Assembly (NCBI RefSeq): GCF_021134715.1
Contig: NC_060019.1
Coordinates: forward strand, 4,154,001 to 4,218,000
DNA length: 64,000 nt
From: Daphnia pulex
Taxonomy: Eukaryota > Arthropoda > Branchiopoda > Diplostraca > Daphniidae
Direction of reading: 5' to 3'
The position numbers and the translations under genes are program-made. The notes under the pieces were generated by a model that searched no databases, was not told where the DNA came from, and worked only from the letters and a program-made list of their open reading frames with translations. This document shows, piece by piece, positions 23,761 to 33,900 of this stretch (position 1 is its first letter; each line of letters starts with the position of its first letter).

Positions 23761-23806
23761 CTGGCTTATTTATGCCCAATCCAAACGCCACCGTAGCACA
23801 CATAAT
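23761..23806 (-). pseudogene. BLM-like RecQ helicase, motif V exon
   Basis: A 46-bp exon between a GATTTTTTTTAG acceptor and a GTACAT donor encodes CATVAFGLGINKP, the RecQ motif V (ATxAFGMGIDKPDVR). It joins in frame to the next exon. No upstream helicase exons (motifs I-IV) follow. Instead an acidic exon of a different origin abuts, so the gene is cut here. Confidence 0.8.
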
Positions 23807-23867
23807 CTAAAAAAAATCAGTTTACGCCGAAAAAACCTAAGTAATAAACTAGGTTTAGAGATGCATT

Positions 23868-24178
23868 TGCCATGCTCTTCCATTTTCTTCAGTAGAAATT
23901 TCTTCTTCTGATGAATCCGAAGAGTTGGCATTCGCATCTGCAGCAATTGCAATTACTAATTCCATTGGTACGTCAGAGCAATCTGGAATAGACGGGGATT
24001 GTTCGCGTGTTTCTGGAGAGCTTGATCGCATCTGATTACGACGTTTCTTTCTTCTAATTTCCACCCGCGGCTGGTTGTTCTGATTTAATTCAACATCAGA
24101 TAACTTCTTAACAGGTTTTCCACTGTTTTTAAATCTAATTTTTAAAAAATGGTAAAAAACGGTAGAAAAACCAAAAAA
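23868..24178 (-). pseudogene. acidic/basic exon repeat, copy 1
   Basis: The minus-strand reading has a basic patch (EIRRKKRRNQMR), a Ser-rich stretch and an acidic run (SSDSSEEEISTEENG). About 310 bases match 25150-25462 closely, both ending at ACCAAAAAAC. The composition looks like a disordered nuclear or regulatory linker. I do not recognise a family. It sits between caspase and RecQ pieces, so it may be a caspase prodomain exon. Confidence 0.4.
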
Positions 24179-24179
24179 C

Positions 24180-24590
24180 AATTGTTGCAAGAATGGAGAG
24201 CCGAGAGAACCAGGTTAACATCTTTCCATGGAATAAAGTAGGTCTAAATCAGGAAAACAGAAAAATTAAAATACATAACATTTTGACAATCACGTTCATA
24301 AGCTTTATATCCTGGTGTGGTGGCCCAAGAAACAAAGATTCCGAATCATTTGGAACCATCTCCATTCTAATAACATCTTTGGAACTCGACAAAAATTCTG
24401 TGGGAACATGGGCTGAGAAATTTAAAAAAATTGTATAATTTCAATAGAACATGCAACTGATTATTTAAAAAAACATACCAATATTTGTGGCTTGTCCCCG
24501 GCAGGCGTTGAAAAAGAAAATCTTTGGCTTCCCCAATAGCCATGGGCAATTCTTGCCGTCAAACTCTTGTTGCAGAAGATAAAAACTTTA
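24180..24590 (-). pseudogene. inverted partial copy of the caspase-like gene
   Basis: The reverse complement matches 9000-9440. The minus strand holds the p20 end with FFFNACRG (about 24480-24590, donor GTATGT), the p10 exon at 24281-24400 with an acceptor GTTCCCACAG, and a stub of the last segment at 24180-24215. The His-containing SHG part is absent: homology stops at about 24590 where unrelated sequence begins. It therefore cannot be catalytic as it stands. Confidence 0.7.
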
Positions 24591-24859
24591 AAGCGGATAC
24601 CAGATACCAGCGCTTTGTGGGTGGTGGTGCCGGGCCATGCCATGACTTCGAATAGGTGCCGTGCCGTGCCGTCCGCATAACGCGCCATATGGCGCACAAC
24701 TCGTTTGCCGTGCTGAAAAAAAACCGTGCACTGTTTTAATACGCAACAATTGATTGTTAATTTCTTTTTTCAAAAATTGTTTCATTTCGAGCGGGAATTT
24801 GTAAAACTTACGATTTTGATGATTTTTACCATATTGAATAATAATAAATCCAAAAAGTT

Positions 24860-25009
24860 ACCTCTATAAGTGGGATTGGTACAATCTTTTGCGATATGTC
24901 CCACTACGCGGCAGTGGTAGCATGTCCGACTATCTGGCACTACTTGCATTTCTTCACCGACTGTAACTAGTCGCACCGGCGGCCCGGAAGGAGCTGACAA
25001 TTCTGTCAA
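24860..25009 (-). pseudogene. exon with a CCHC zinc knuckle
   Basis: The minus-strand reading contains CYHCRVVGHIAKDC, a canonical C-x2-C-x4-H-x4-C knuckle that binds single-stranded nucleic acid in Gag and CNBP-like proteins. It is followed by a donor-like GGTAAC. It lies between the acidic exon (25150) and the caspase exons on the same strand. No other Gag domain is near, so it may be a retroelement scrap or an exon of a domesticated gene. Confidence 0.5.
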
Positions 25010-25149
25010 AACAAAACAAAATCAGTAAACAAGAAACATGAATTTTTAAATTATTTTAGAAAATATTACCATTCTCCTTTGCTGTTTCTGATGTGGCACA
25101 AAAACAAAACCAGCCAGGAATGACGCATGTAGCAATTGCTGCAGATGCA

Positions 25150-25462
25150 TTTGCCATGTTCTTCCATTTTCTTCAGTAGAAATTTCTTCTTCTGATGAAT
25201 CCGAAGAGTTGTCATTCGCATCTGCAACAATTGCAATTACTAATTCCATTGGTACGTCAGAGCAATCTGGAATAGACGGGGATTGTTCGCGTGTTTCTGG
25301 AGAGCTTGATCGAATCCGATTACGACGTTTCTTTCTTCTAATTTCAACCCGCGGCTAGTTGTTCTGATTTAATTCAACATCAGATAACTTCTTAACAGGT
25401 TTTCCACTGTTTTTAAATCTAATTTTTTAAAAATGGTAAAAACGGTAGAAAAACCAAAAAAC
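25150..25462 (-). pseudogene. acidic/basic exon repeat, copy 2
   Basis: Direct duplicate of 23868-24178 with a few substitutions; one creates an in-frame stop in the segment upstream of the basic patch. Downstream on the minus strand the frame continues about 30 codons (to about 25070) through a hydrophobic LASFLAGFVFV-like segment that is absent from copy 1. Confidence 0.4.
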
Positions 25463-27421
25463 GACACTCTTATGACTCAACTGCATATCTAATAACGAAT
25501 CAGCAAAAGAAGGAGTGACATATTCACAATTGATTCATTCTTTTCACACACATCCCTTTACCCGGCGGCTGCTTTTTCGATGGGGATTTGGAAAGGCAGA
25601 AAACCCATCAAAGGATACCATGAGTGACGCATTTTTTGTTGATATGTACCAATAAATGAACATTGAAGATAAAATAATTCACACCTTAAATTTTTCTGAA
25701 TTTTTATACGAACTAATTCATTGAAGAAGTAGCCAGCCAAGGCTGAATACTTCTTGCATAATGGTGTATATGCACAAGGTGATAGTAATATATGCGTATA
25801 CCAAAATGAAGGTGCAGAAAGTATTTGTATTTCTCTGCCGAGAAGAAGCCTTTCAAAATTACTGGGTTAGAATTGAGAAGAGATGATCGAAATCCAATTA
25901 CTTCCCATTTCTTTATTATTCCATTGTTATTGGTATTCGATGAAAACACTCTGTTACGATTTACTAATATTCAAAGTCTTCGATCGATGTACATTTAAAC
26001 TTTGTTGTTAGTGCCCTATTGGGTGCATCTCTCATAATCACCATATCCATTAAGAGCATTGATGGAAGTCACAAATTGCCTGGTGGGGGGCATCACAAAT
26101 CATGGCTTCAATCTTGATTATTTGCGGGTTTTTTTTAACTTTTTTGTTGGGCTGTAACATCTTAAACAAACGACACTAAAAAATTTTCATACTCTTAGTC
26201 GGTTTTTGTTTCCATAAACATGCTGACAACAAAGAGATCGCTGTCGACAGCAATAATCAAACGAGAAGATCAATGATCAAACGCCACATCTCGACCGTTT
26301 TAGTTTTGAAAGTAGGAATACCGTCAATATTGATATGAATAGTAACCACATTGTTGCCTGGGTCTTAAATTCCATTTAAAAATTTTCATATTCCGCTAAA
26401 CTGAAAATTGTGAAAAGACGTGTTAACGTTTTAATTTTTTATTATTTTCATTATTTTTCTTGGAACGGTTAGGATATTATGACCCAAATCAGTAAGGAGT
26501 TTCGCAATTTCACCAAGAACACTAAGTGAAAGACCTTTTTGTGAATAAAACAGATGTTAATAAAAAGCAATATTTCCTCTTTAGTTAGCGGGACACGACT
26601 GCTTTTGTTGACTTTTTCAACATTACAGTTGTTCTTGGTTTCTACCTTTTTCCCTACTCAAATTTATGACGTCTATCGTTTCATCGTTCAAATCGTCATT
26701 ATTGGTTTAGTTTTCCTCAGTTAAATGGATTTGGACATCAGTGGAGGATCCATCGTCAAACCGTAAATGGTGCTGCTATTTTGAACAGTCATCTGTCGGC
26801 GCAAAAACGGACTTCTGGTATTATTTTAAGTAGTCGTGAACGGAAAATATAGCAATAAAAAACTATCGATTTACATGAAACAAAATATACGCATATATCT
26901 AATATACATGTGAATCTATTTTGTGTGGCAATTTTCTTGTCAGGTTGACCAGGACATTTCCATACAACGGTTGCTTAACCCAAAAACATTTTACATAACG
27001 CTTTAAAAAGCTATAGTGTAGCCAATCGGCGAAAAAAAACGAAAGTACTTAACTATTTTCTGCTATCCCCACTAAATGACAAAGGCATTTAATTACGTTT
27101 TTAACACAAAGCCACTTTTTAACCCCCCAAAAAATGTCTGTGATAATTTTTTTACTGGGCTTGAATTCTGGCTAGATAGCAGTTTTTGGTAGCACAATTA
27201 TTTTGTAGTGGTGCAAATCCAATGAAAAAATGCGTTGTCAAATCTACTGTGACAACTTTGTAGGGCTCCCTTTCCTTCCCGACAGAAGTGAAGAATTGCA
27301 ATTTGCTTTGTAGAAAAGATCATTTCAAAATCTTCCCACCTTTTCAGACTCTCCTTTCTGATTTTTTTCGCTTTTTTAAGTATGTCAAAATTTCAAGTAT
27401 ATTTTACAGTTGAGTTAACGT

Positions 27422-27756
27422 TGTAATGAGCATACACAGCTCATACATGTAAATTGACGAGTAAACTGGAAAGACAAGAACAGGTTCTAACTCCTTCTTG
27501 TCTGCCCTCCTTTAAACGAGAGACCGGAACCATCCACGCCCAGATTTAATTGGGATGTTCACGTATGTTTCCCTTCCCCTATTCGAGTATAAATACTCGT
27601 GGTTTTGGTACTTGAAGTCAGAGTTCTCTCAGCTCTCCTTCAAGCTCCAGCTCCAGCTCCGGAACCGTAAGACCAACCTCTTAGACTCTTCTTGTTTGTA
27701 CCCATATGCATTGTACTAGAAGTTGAATACAATATTAGCAATTGAAGGACTCTACA
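27422..27756 (+). repeat. 5' LTR
   Basis: 335 bp, TGTAATGAGC..GACTCTACA. A TATA box TATAAATA lies at 27588-27595, and the CT/CAGCTC-rich R/U5 part follows. By eye it is base-for-base the same as 43150-43484. Confidence 0.95.
27588..27595 (+). promoter_or_regulatory. TATA box of the 5' LTR promoter
   Basis: TATAAATA in a short palindromic context (CGAGTATAAATACTCG). A start around 27615-27620 (AGTCAGAG) would fit the usual spacing of about 28 bases. The counterpart in the 3' LTR is at 43316. Confidence 0.7.
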
Positions 27757-27758
27757 AT

Positions 27759-27776
27759 TGGAGGTCCCAACGAGAC
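27759..27776 (+). promoter_or_regulatory. primer binding site
   Basis: TGGAGGTCCCAACGAGAC begins two bases after the LTR. It would pair with a tRNA 3' end terminating in CCA, as needed to prime minus-strand synthesis. I cannot name the tRNA without a tRNA set from the host. Confidence 0.75.
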
Positions 27777-27935
27777 TGAACGCTTTAGTTAAGAAATTAG
27801 ATTAAGTCAGTCATTGTTGGTAGACTTTAAAAAGTGGAGACTTCTTGCTATCTGTGTTCTTCTCGGTACTGACGTATACCGGTGTTACGATAATAGAAAG
27901 TATATTTGGAAAAGTCGAAACGCACCACCCTATTG

Positions 27936-27944
27936 GAGGTAAGC
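27936..27944 (+). promoter_or_regulatory. strong splice donor in the leader, just before the gag ATG
   Basis: GAG|GTAAGC with the cut after 27938, eight bases before the gag ATG at 27947. It lets the untranslated leader be joined to downstream acceptors at 35776 and 40508, so that the unspliced RNA encodes Gag-Pol and spliced RNAs the other proteins. Confidence 0.65.
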
Positions 27945-27946
27945 GG

Positions 27947-30900
27947 ATGCCTGATACTCTGAGTACTACTGAGACTACTCTCAACTCCTTCTTTACCACC
28001 CTCTATCCTGTTCTATCCGACGACAACCCACCTTCCACACACCCAACATTAGAGACCGCCAACCCTTCACCTTCACAAACTACACTCCTATCAAGCCCCG
28101 AAATAATTGCTGCCCGTAATACCTTTTTAACGAATTGGAAGGCATCAGTAGAAATCGAATCTTCTTACTTGGCTGAAATAACTAAACCCCACCAAACATC
28201 CTCCGTACGTAAACTAGCGTCACAATTAGAAGAAGAACGAAAGAAAGCGCATAAAGCAACGAATAACACTATAAACCTATACGTCTATCTTCTTGTTAAG
28301 GATAAACTTGAATCCACCGTTACCCCAGAAACCATAAGGGAAACCACAAAATCTCTGAAAAAGTATATTGTATTTCTCCAAGGAGACGAAAATAGCGTAG
28401 ATCCCTTAGTACAACAATTGCAAATCGTTCACGGTAAACAGCGCGAATTCACCACCGAATTAACTACAGTATTGCAACGGGAAGCACTTTTACAACAGGC
28501 AGGACTTCGGAAAGTTAATACTGAACTAATCAAAGAAAAAGAAAAGGCAGATAAAAAGTGGAAAGCCGCTGAGGAAAAACTTAAAGAAAACAGAGACGAA
28601 CTTAATAAATTAGATCAAGTAAGAAAAGATAATTCTACAAATTTAAAACTTTTAGACGACTCTCAGAGACACGTAGAAACATTACAAAAATACATACAGG
28701 ATACCGCGACCCATAACGCAGACTGTGAAAAATTAACAACTGACCTCGAAGCCCAGAAAACACAACTTGAACAAAAGCTCAGAGCTGCGATAGAAAACAG
28801 TGAACAACTTAAAAAAGCTTTAGACCTCAATCAGAAACACGTTTCCGCAGTAGAAACAAATAGTATAGAAGCAAACAGTACCCTTGAGACCGAGAAAACA
28901 GAACTAGAAACTCGTTTGACCGCCTCCCAAAAACATAACGAGACACTCGACAGTGAACTCGCTAAATTGAAACTTGAAGTCCAATCAGCTAAACAGGTTA
29001 TCACCCAAACAACTGAGACCAAAGAGAAACTTCATAATAATTACGTTGCCGCTACATTTCAAAATAGAAAATACGAAACAGAAATAAAAGATCTACGTGA
29101 TAAACAGGAAACTTTAGAAAATACAATAGTCAACCTCGAATTTCGGATTCAGGATCTAAAAGAAAGAGAAAAAGCCTATTACGAAGCAGAAGACCAATAC
29201 GAAAGGAACTTTCAGGACATCGCAAATAAAACTTTTGAAACAACCAAATTCTTAGACGAACTCCAAAACTTTACGGGAAGAGATTCTCTTGATAAATCTC
29301 TACATACAGAACTTGAAACAGAAAAAACAGATACAATAACAAATCTCCAGGAAATAATAGATAACCTCATTGCGCAGAATAATAGTCAGGCAACAACCAT
29401 TTTTCAACTACAAAAACACAACACAATACTAAAGAAAAACCGTAGAGTCAGTATCTCAAACATGGGAGTAGGAACCGGAGCAGGTCACAACGGTGACGAC
29501 GACGCAAGTACATCAAAAACCACTTTTACATCACGATTAAGCAAAACTTTACTTACCGCTCCTGATGCGACCATCATGGACAACGTAACAAAACCAATAG
29601 TAAAAGTTTTAGGCGAATTATTTTCTCGGGAAGATAAAAAATCTATACCAACATTCAAAGGCAAAAGTACAGACAAACTCATTACTGAATGGCTTAAGGC
29701 CGCAGAACACGTAGCGCGGAATAATGATTGGGATGACGACCAAAAGCTCCGTTTCTTTTCAGATCGCCTTAAGGGGGAAGCCCTCGAATGGCATGATAAT
29801 TACGCAGAAGAGCAGGGGGACGATTTAAATTACGACGATTGGAGATATGAAATCATTGAACGGTTCCAAGATTCTTTCGACATAGCGGCCCTTAGAAAGA
29901 AATTTAATAAACTAAAACAAAAACCAGAAGAAAATTGTAGAGCATTTGTGTCAAGGCTCACTAGTCTCTACGACAGCATAGAAGGAAAGATGGAAAAATT
30001 AGACACTAAAAACAAAACCGAAGTAGAAGATGCGCTACATAGTGTCGTAAAAAAGATGAGGGACGATATTAAGATTAAGACCCTATTGCAAGGACTATTA
30101 CCAAAAATAAAAGCCGAGTTATATTTGCGAATGCCAGAGGATTTTAACGATTTTGATCAATTGTGCAAACAATTGTTCATTTCCGAACAAATTTTACAAA
30201 ATAAAGAGAATAACGAAGACAAGGAAATTTCAGCGGTAATTGCGGGTATTACACACCATGAGAAGCAACAAGACGATGCGTTAACCCAACAAAAAACTGA
30301 AATCGACCTACTCAAGCAACAATTGGCTGATTTAGGAGCCATTACTAAAAGACGACACTCCTCACAGGAAAATATCGCGACTATCAGCGCAGTGGATCGT
30401 TTTGATTCCAGGAGAACAACTTCCTTGGACCGCCGTCCAAGACAGGAGGACGCACGAGTCCACTTCAACAGACCCAGGACAGAAGGATCTCCCCGACCAC
30501 AAGGAAACCGAGACTCCAGTTACAGCCGAAGCAGGGACACAAGCTACTCCCGTAGCAGGGATCAGAGCCCATCGAGTAACAGGGAGCGCAGTGATTCGCG
30601 TGATAACGGACGATCTTATTCAAGGTTTAGAGATCCAAGATATAATAATAATAGATACAGGGAACCCCGCTATAATAACAACAGATTTAGGGATCAGCGC
30701 CAATATAATAACTATAATCCCAGATTTACAAATAGGCCATTCCGACCCCGACAGGGATACGGTGGACAACGAAACGAATATAATAACGCACCAAGAGAGT
30801 GGCCTACCGTACAGAATAATAACGCATATAGCGAAAGAGTAGACCCCAGTAACAACCAACGACTAGGTCAGAGAGATATAGTTTGTCATAAGTGCAACAA

Positions 30901-30970
30901 ACGAGGACACATCGCGCGAGAATGTTGGACCGACATGGCCCGCATCAACCGCCAATACCGTCAGAATTAA
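27947..30970 (+). CDS. gag: Gag polyprotein, 1007 aa
   Basis: Structural protein of the particle. I chose the ATG at 27947; the frame is open upstream to 27845 but without an ATG. Residues about 90-490 are a long, charged coiled coil. Residues 564-690 match the retrotransposon capsid (Gag) fold (GEALEWHDNYAEE, WRYEIIERFQ). Residues 850-930 are an Arg/Ser/Asn/Tyr-rich linker with repeated YNNNR units. One CCHC knuckle (CHKCNKRGHIAREC) lies at 980-993, near the C-terminus. Gag of this group is normally 400-500 residues, so the N-terminal coiled coil is a large extension. The last 79 nt overlap Pol in another frame. Uninterrupted. Confidence 0.9.
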   Translation: MPDTLSTTETTLNSFFTTLYPVLSDDNPPSTHPTLETANPSPSQTTLLSSPEIIAARNTFLTNWKASVEIESSYLAEITKPHQTSSVRKLASQLEEERKKAHKATNNTINLYVYLLVKDKLESTVTPETIRETTKSLKKYIVFLQGDENSVDPLVQQLQIVHGKQREFTTELTTVLQREALLQQAGLRKVNTELIKEKEKADKKWKAAEEKLKENRDELNKLDQVRKDNSTNLKLLDDSQRHVETLQKYIQDTATHNADCEKLTTDLEAQKTQLEQKLRAAIENSEQLKKALDLNQKHVSAVETNSIEANSTLETEKTELETRLTASQKHNETLDSELAKLKLEVQSAKQVITQTTETKEKLHNNYVAATFQNRKYETEIKDLRDKQETLENTIVNLEFRIQDLKEREKAYYEAEDQYERNFQDIANKTFETTKFLDELQNFTGRDSLDKSLHTELETEKTDTITNLQEIIDNLIAQNNSQATTIFQLQKHNTILKKNRRVSISNMGVGTGAGHNGDDDASTSKTTFTSRLSKTLLTAPDATIMDNVTKPIVKVLGELFSREDKKSIPTFKGKSTDKLITEWLKAAEHVARNNDWDDDQKLRFFSDRLKGEALEWHDNYAEEQGDDLNYDDWRYEIIERFQDSFDIAALRKKFNKLKQKPEENCRAFVSRLTSLYDSIEGKMEKLDTKNKTEVEDALHSVVKKMRDDIKIKTLLQGLLPKIKAELYLRMPEDFNDFDQLCKQLFISEQILQNKENNEDKEISAVIAGITHHEKQQDDALTQQKTEIDLLKQQLADLGAITKRRHSSQENIATISAVDRFDSRRTTSLDRRPRQEDARVHFNRPRTEGSPRPQGNRDSSYSRSRDTSYSRSRDQSPSSNRERSDSRDNGRSYSRFRDPRYNNNRYREPRYNNNRFRDQRQYNNYNPRFTNRPFRPRQGYGGQRNEYNNAPREWPTVQNNNAYSERVDPSNNQRLGQRDIVCHKCNKRGHIARECWTDMARINRQYRQN

Positions 30971-33900
30971 ACAATTGGGAAAACGTAGCAATTAACTCAC
31001 TCCTAACTCTCCATAACTTGACCCCGCCCGCCCAACATATTATACCACCCCTTCTTAGAATCCCAATTTTAATCTTTGATATTAATGCCAAAGGATTGAT
31101 AGACACCGGCGCTGCCGCCAGTCTTCTTTCATCCAAACTTTTATTCAAACTACGAGATAAAAACATAAGAAAATCGCTTAATAATGATAATTCGCCCATC
31201 TTTAAAACAGTGTCAGGACAGGTTCTGCGAACTTTTGGAAAATTTGAGTTCCCGATTACAATCAATAAGGATCATACTTTTCTTCATTACTTCTACGTAA
31301 TAGAAGCTTTGCAGGAAGATTGCATCCTTGGAATAGATTTTCTTTCTCACCACAACGTAAAAGTAAACGCTAAAAATAGGGAAATCCATTACGACCATGC
31401 GCAAAACCAGCAAATGCTAAGAACTGTCTGTCCCATATATAGCTTGACTATTGGCGAAAGTCAGCATGAGATACCACTAACACCACATTGTGAAGTAACC
31501 AACAATTTACCGGAATTATCGTTCATTAGACGACCTTTTGAACTTTGCGATGCCCAAGATTCGCTTGATAGAGCACTTGCGGGTACTAAAAAATATATTT
31601 CCTATCAAAAAGATTTAATAACATCACAGCCAGAAAATACCAAGATCATGATTCACAACCCTGACATAGAAAGCAACAGAGCTGTATTAGGTCCAATCAA
31701 CGCACAAAACGAAAACGCAGTTTCGTCCACAAACCCAATACCGAAACCAAAACCAGTAACTATCGCGATTAGTAAAATACGGAACTCCATTGATAGAGCA
31801 TTAACAAATCGTAGAGCAGAAGTTTCAAAATTGCGATGCTTCGAAATCCCATACCCCGTACCAGTTAGAAAACCAATTGTCGGAATAAACAAAGCTGATG
31901 TAGAAAATAATTTACCTAGCATTGACGATGCCCCACTAACGGGAAAAGACTACCTTAACCTAAAACCTTTCCAACAGTTCCAAATTAACAACACACTGTC
32001 GCCAAAACCGGTAGAAAAAATTGAATTTGACCTCAAACACCTAGACGAGCAACAAATAGCGGTCGTACTTGACTTACTTACGAAACATGGGCAACTCTTT
32101 TCGGACAAAGATTCAGAATTAGGACTGGCAATCGGGGTAAAACATTACATCAATACAGGAAACAATGCCCCTGTAAGCATGCGACAGCGACGTACACCCG
32201 AAGCACTACGTCCACAAGTTTGGAAACAACTACGTAGCATGCTAGATAATAACATCATACGGATTAGTTCAAGCCCGTACGCAGCAGCTATTGTAATGAC
32301 TTTGAAAAAAGACGGCAGCCTACGCCTATGCATCGATTACAGATGGCTCAATAAAATCACGATCAAAGATAAATTCCCATTACCACGCATAGACGACACC
32401 ATTGATGCTTTATACGGAGCTCGTTATTTTTCCACTCTAGACTTAATCAGTGGATATTTGCAAATAGAGATCAACGAGGCAGACAAACACAAAACGGCTT
32501 TTATTTGCGAATTAGGACTATTTGAATTTAATCGAATGCCGTTCGGATTAACAAACGCACCAAGCACGTTCCAGAGAGCAATGAATGACATTTTTAGAGA
32601 AGTATTATACAAATATGTTGTAGTATATCTGGATGACATTATTGTGTATAGTAAAACATTTGAAGAACACCTTGGACATTTAGCGAAAGTATTCTGCATA
32701 TTAGGAGCGGCAGGAATACGACTAAAACGCATCAAATGCGAATTTTTTAAACAAGAAATCGAATATTTAGGTTACATCATTTCAAGAAGAGGCATAACAC
32801 CAGTTTATAAGAAAATTGAAGCTATTACAACATATCCACAACCGACTAATCAAAAAGAATTAGGATCCTTTTTAGGCCTGGCTAGCTATTACCGAAAATT
32901 TATACGATCTTTTGCAGAAAAAGCACACCCACTAACGGCACTTACAAAGAAAACAGCACAATGGAAATGGGGGGAAGAAGAAAGGGACGCCTTTAACTGT
33001 ATTATCCAATGTCTGACTTCTAAACCTATCCTAAGCTACCCGGATTTTACGCGCGAATTCATCATCTATACGGATGCGTCAGGATACGGCATAGGAGCAG
33101 TATTGGCCCAAATGCAGACTCCTCCCCCACCAGAAGAAACCGACAAGTCCAAAAAACCAGTTTGGTATCCAGAACAACAAGATCAGGAAGTCGTTATAGC
33201 ATATGCATCCAAACATTTGAATGAGCGAGAAGCACAATGGGCAACGATTGAAAAAGAATGTTTTGCCATCGTTCATGCGATAGAAGTTTTCAGAACTTAT
33301 TTGTATGGGAGAAAGTTTGTTGTATTCACCGACCATCGACCATTGGAATGGTTATTCGGGAAAGCAAGCACAAATGGAAGACTCCAGAGATGGGCACTTA
33401 AGATCCAGGAGTACGATATGACAATTGGATATCGACCGGGCAAATCACACCAAAATGCTGATTGCCTAAGCCGTATTCCATTTGTTCCATTTGACCCTGC
33501 GGTACCCCCGCCGTCCACAATTGCGGCAATACTTTTCGAACCAAATCCTGAAAAAGCAGCGGAAAAAATAGTGCGATACGTATCTCTTCACAGACCGCCC
33601 ATACCAAAACCACAGAGATGGGGAGAAATTAACGAACGACGAGACGCACAACAAATCCAAGACCCTCCCCTTCCAGATAATGTTAAGAAAACCGAAATCA
33701 GTGAATGGGCAAAACTACAGCGTGCCGATAAATATTGTCAATCATTAATAGATAAAATAGGTGTTGAAGCCGGCGAAGAAGCTGGGGACCAAACCCGACT
33801 TGAAGCTAACAAAGAAGTTAGGGGCCAAGTAAAACTTGAAGCTTATCATAGGGACCAAGTTAGAAACGAAGCTAGCCAAATGGCTGGGGACCGTAATACG

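Noticed and set aside
24200..25300. Possible CRISPR or bacterial content in repeated blocks
   Set aside because: Repeats are hundreds of bases long and contain eukaryotic exons; no short regularly spaced repeats are present.
27845..27946. Upstream extension of gag to 27845
   Set aside because: No ATG is present in the extension, and it would remove the splice donor from the leader; the ATG at 27947 is the better start.
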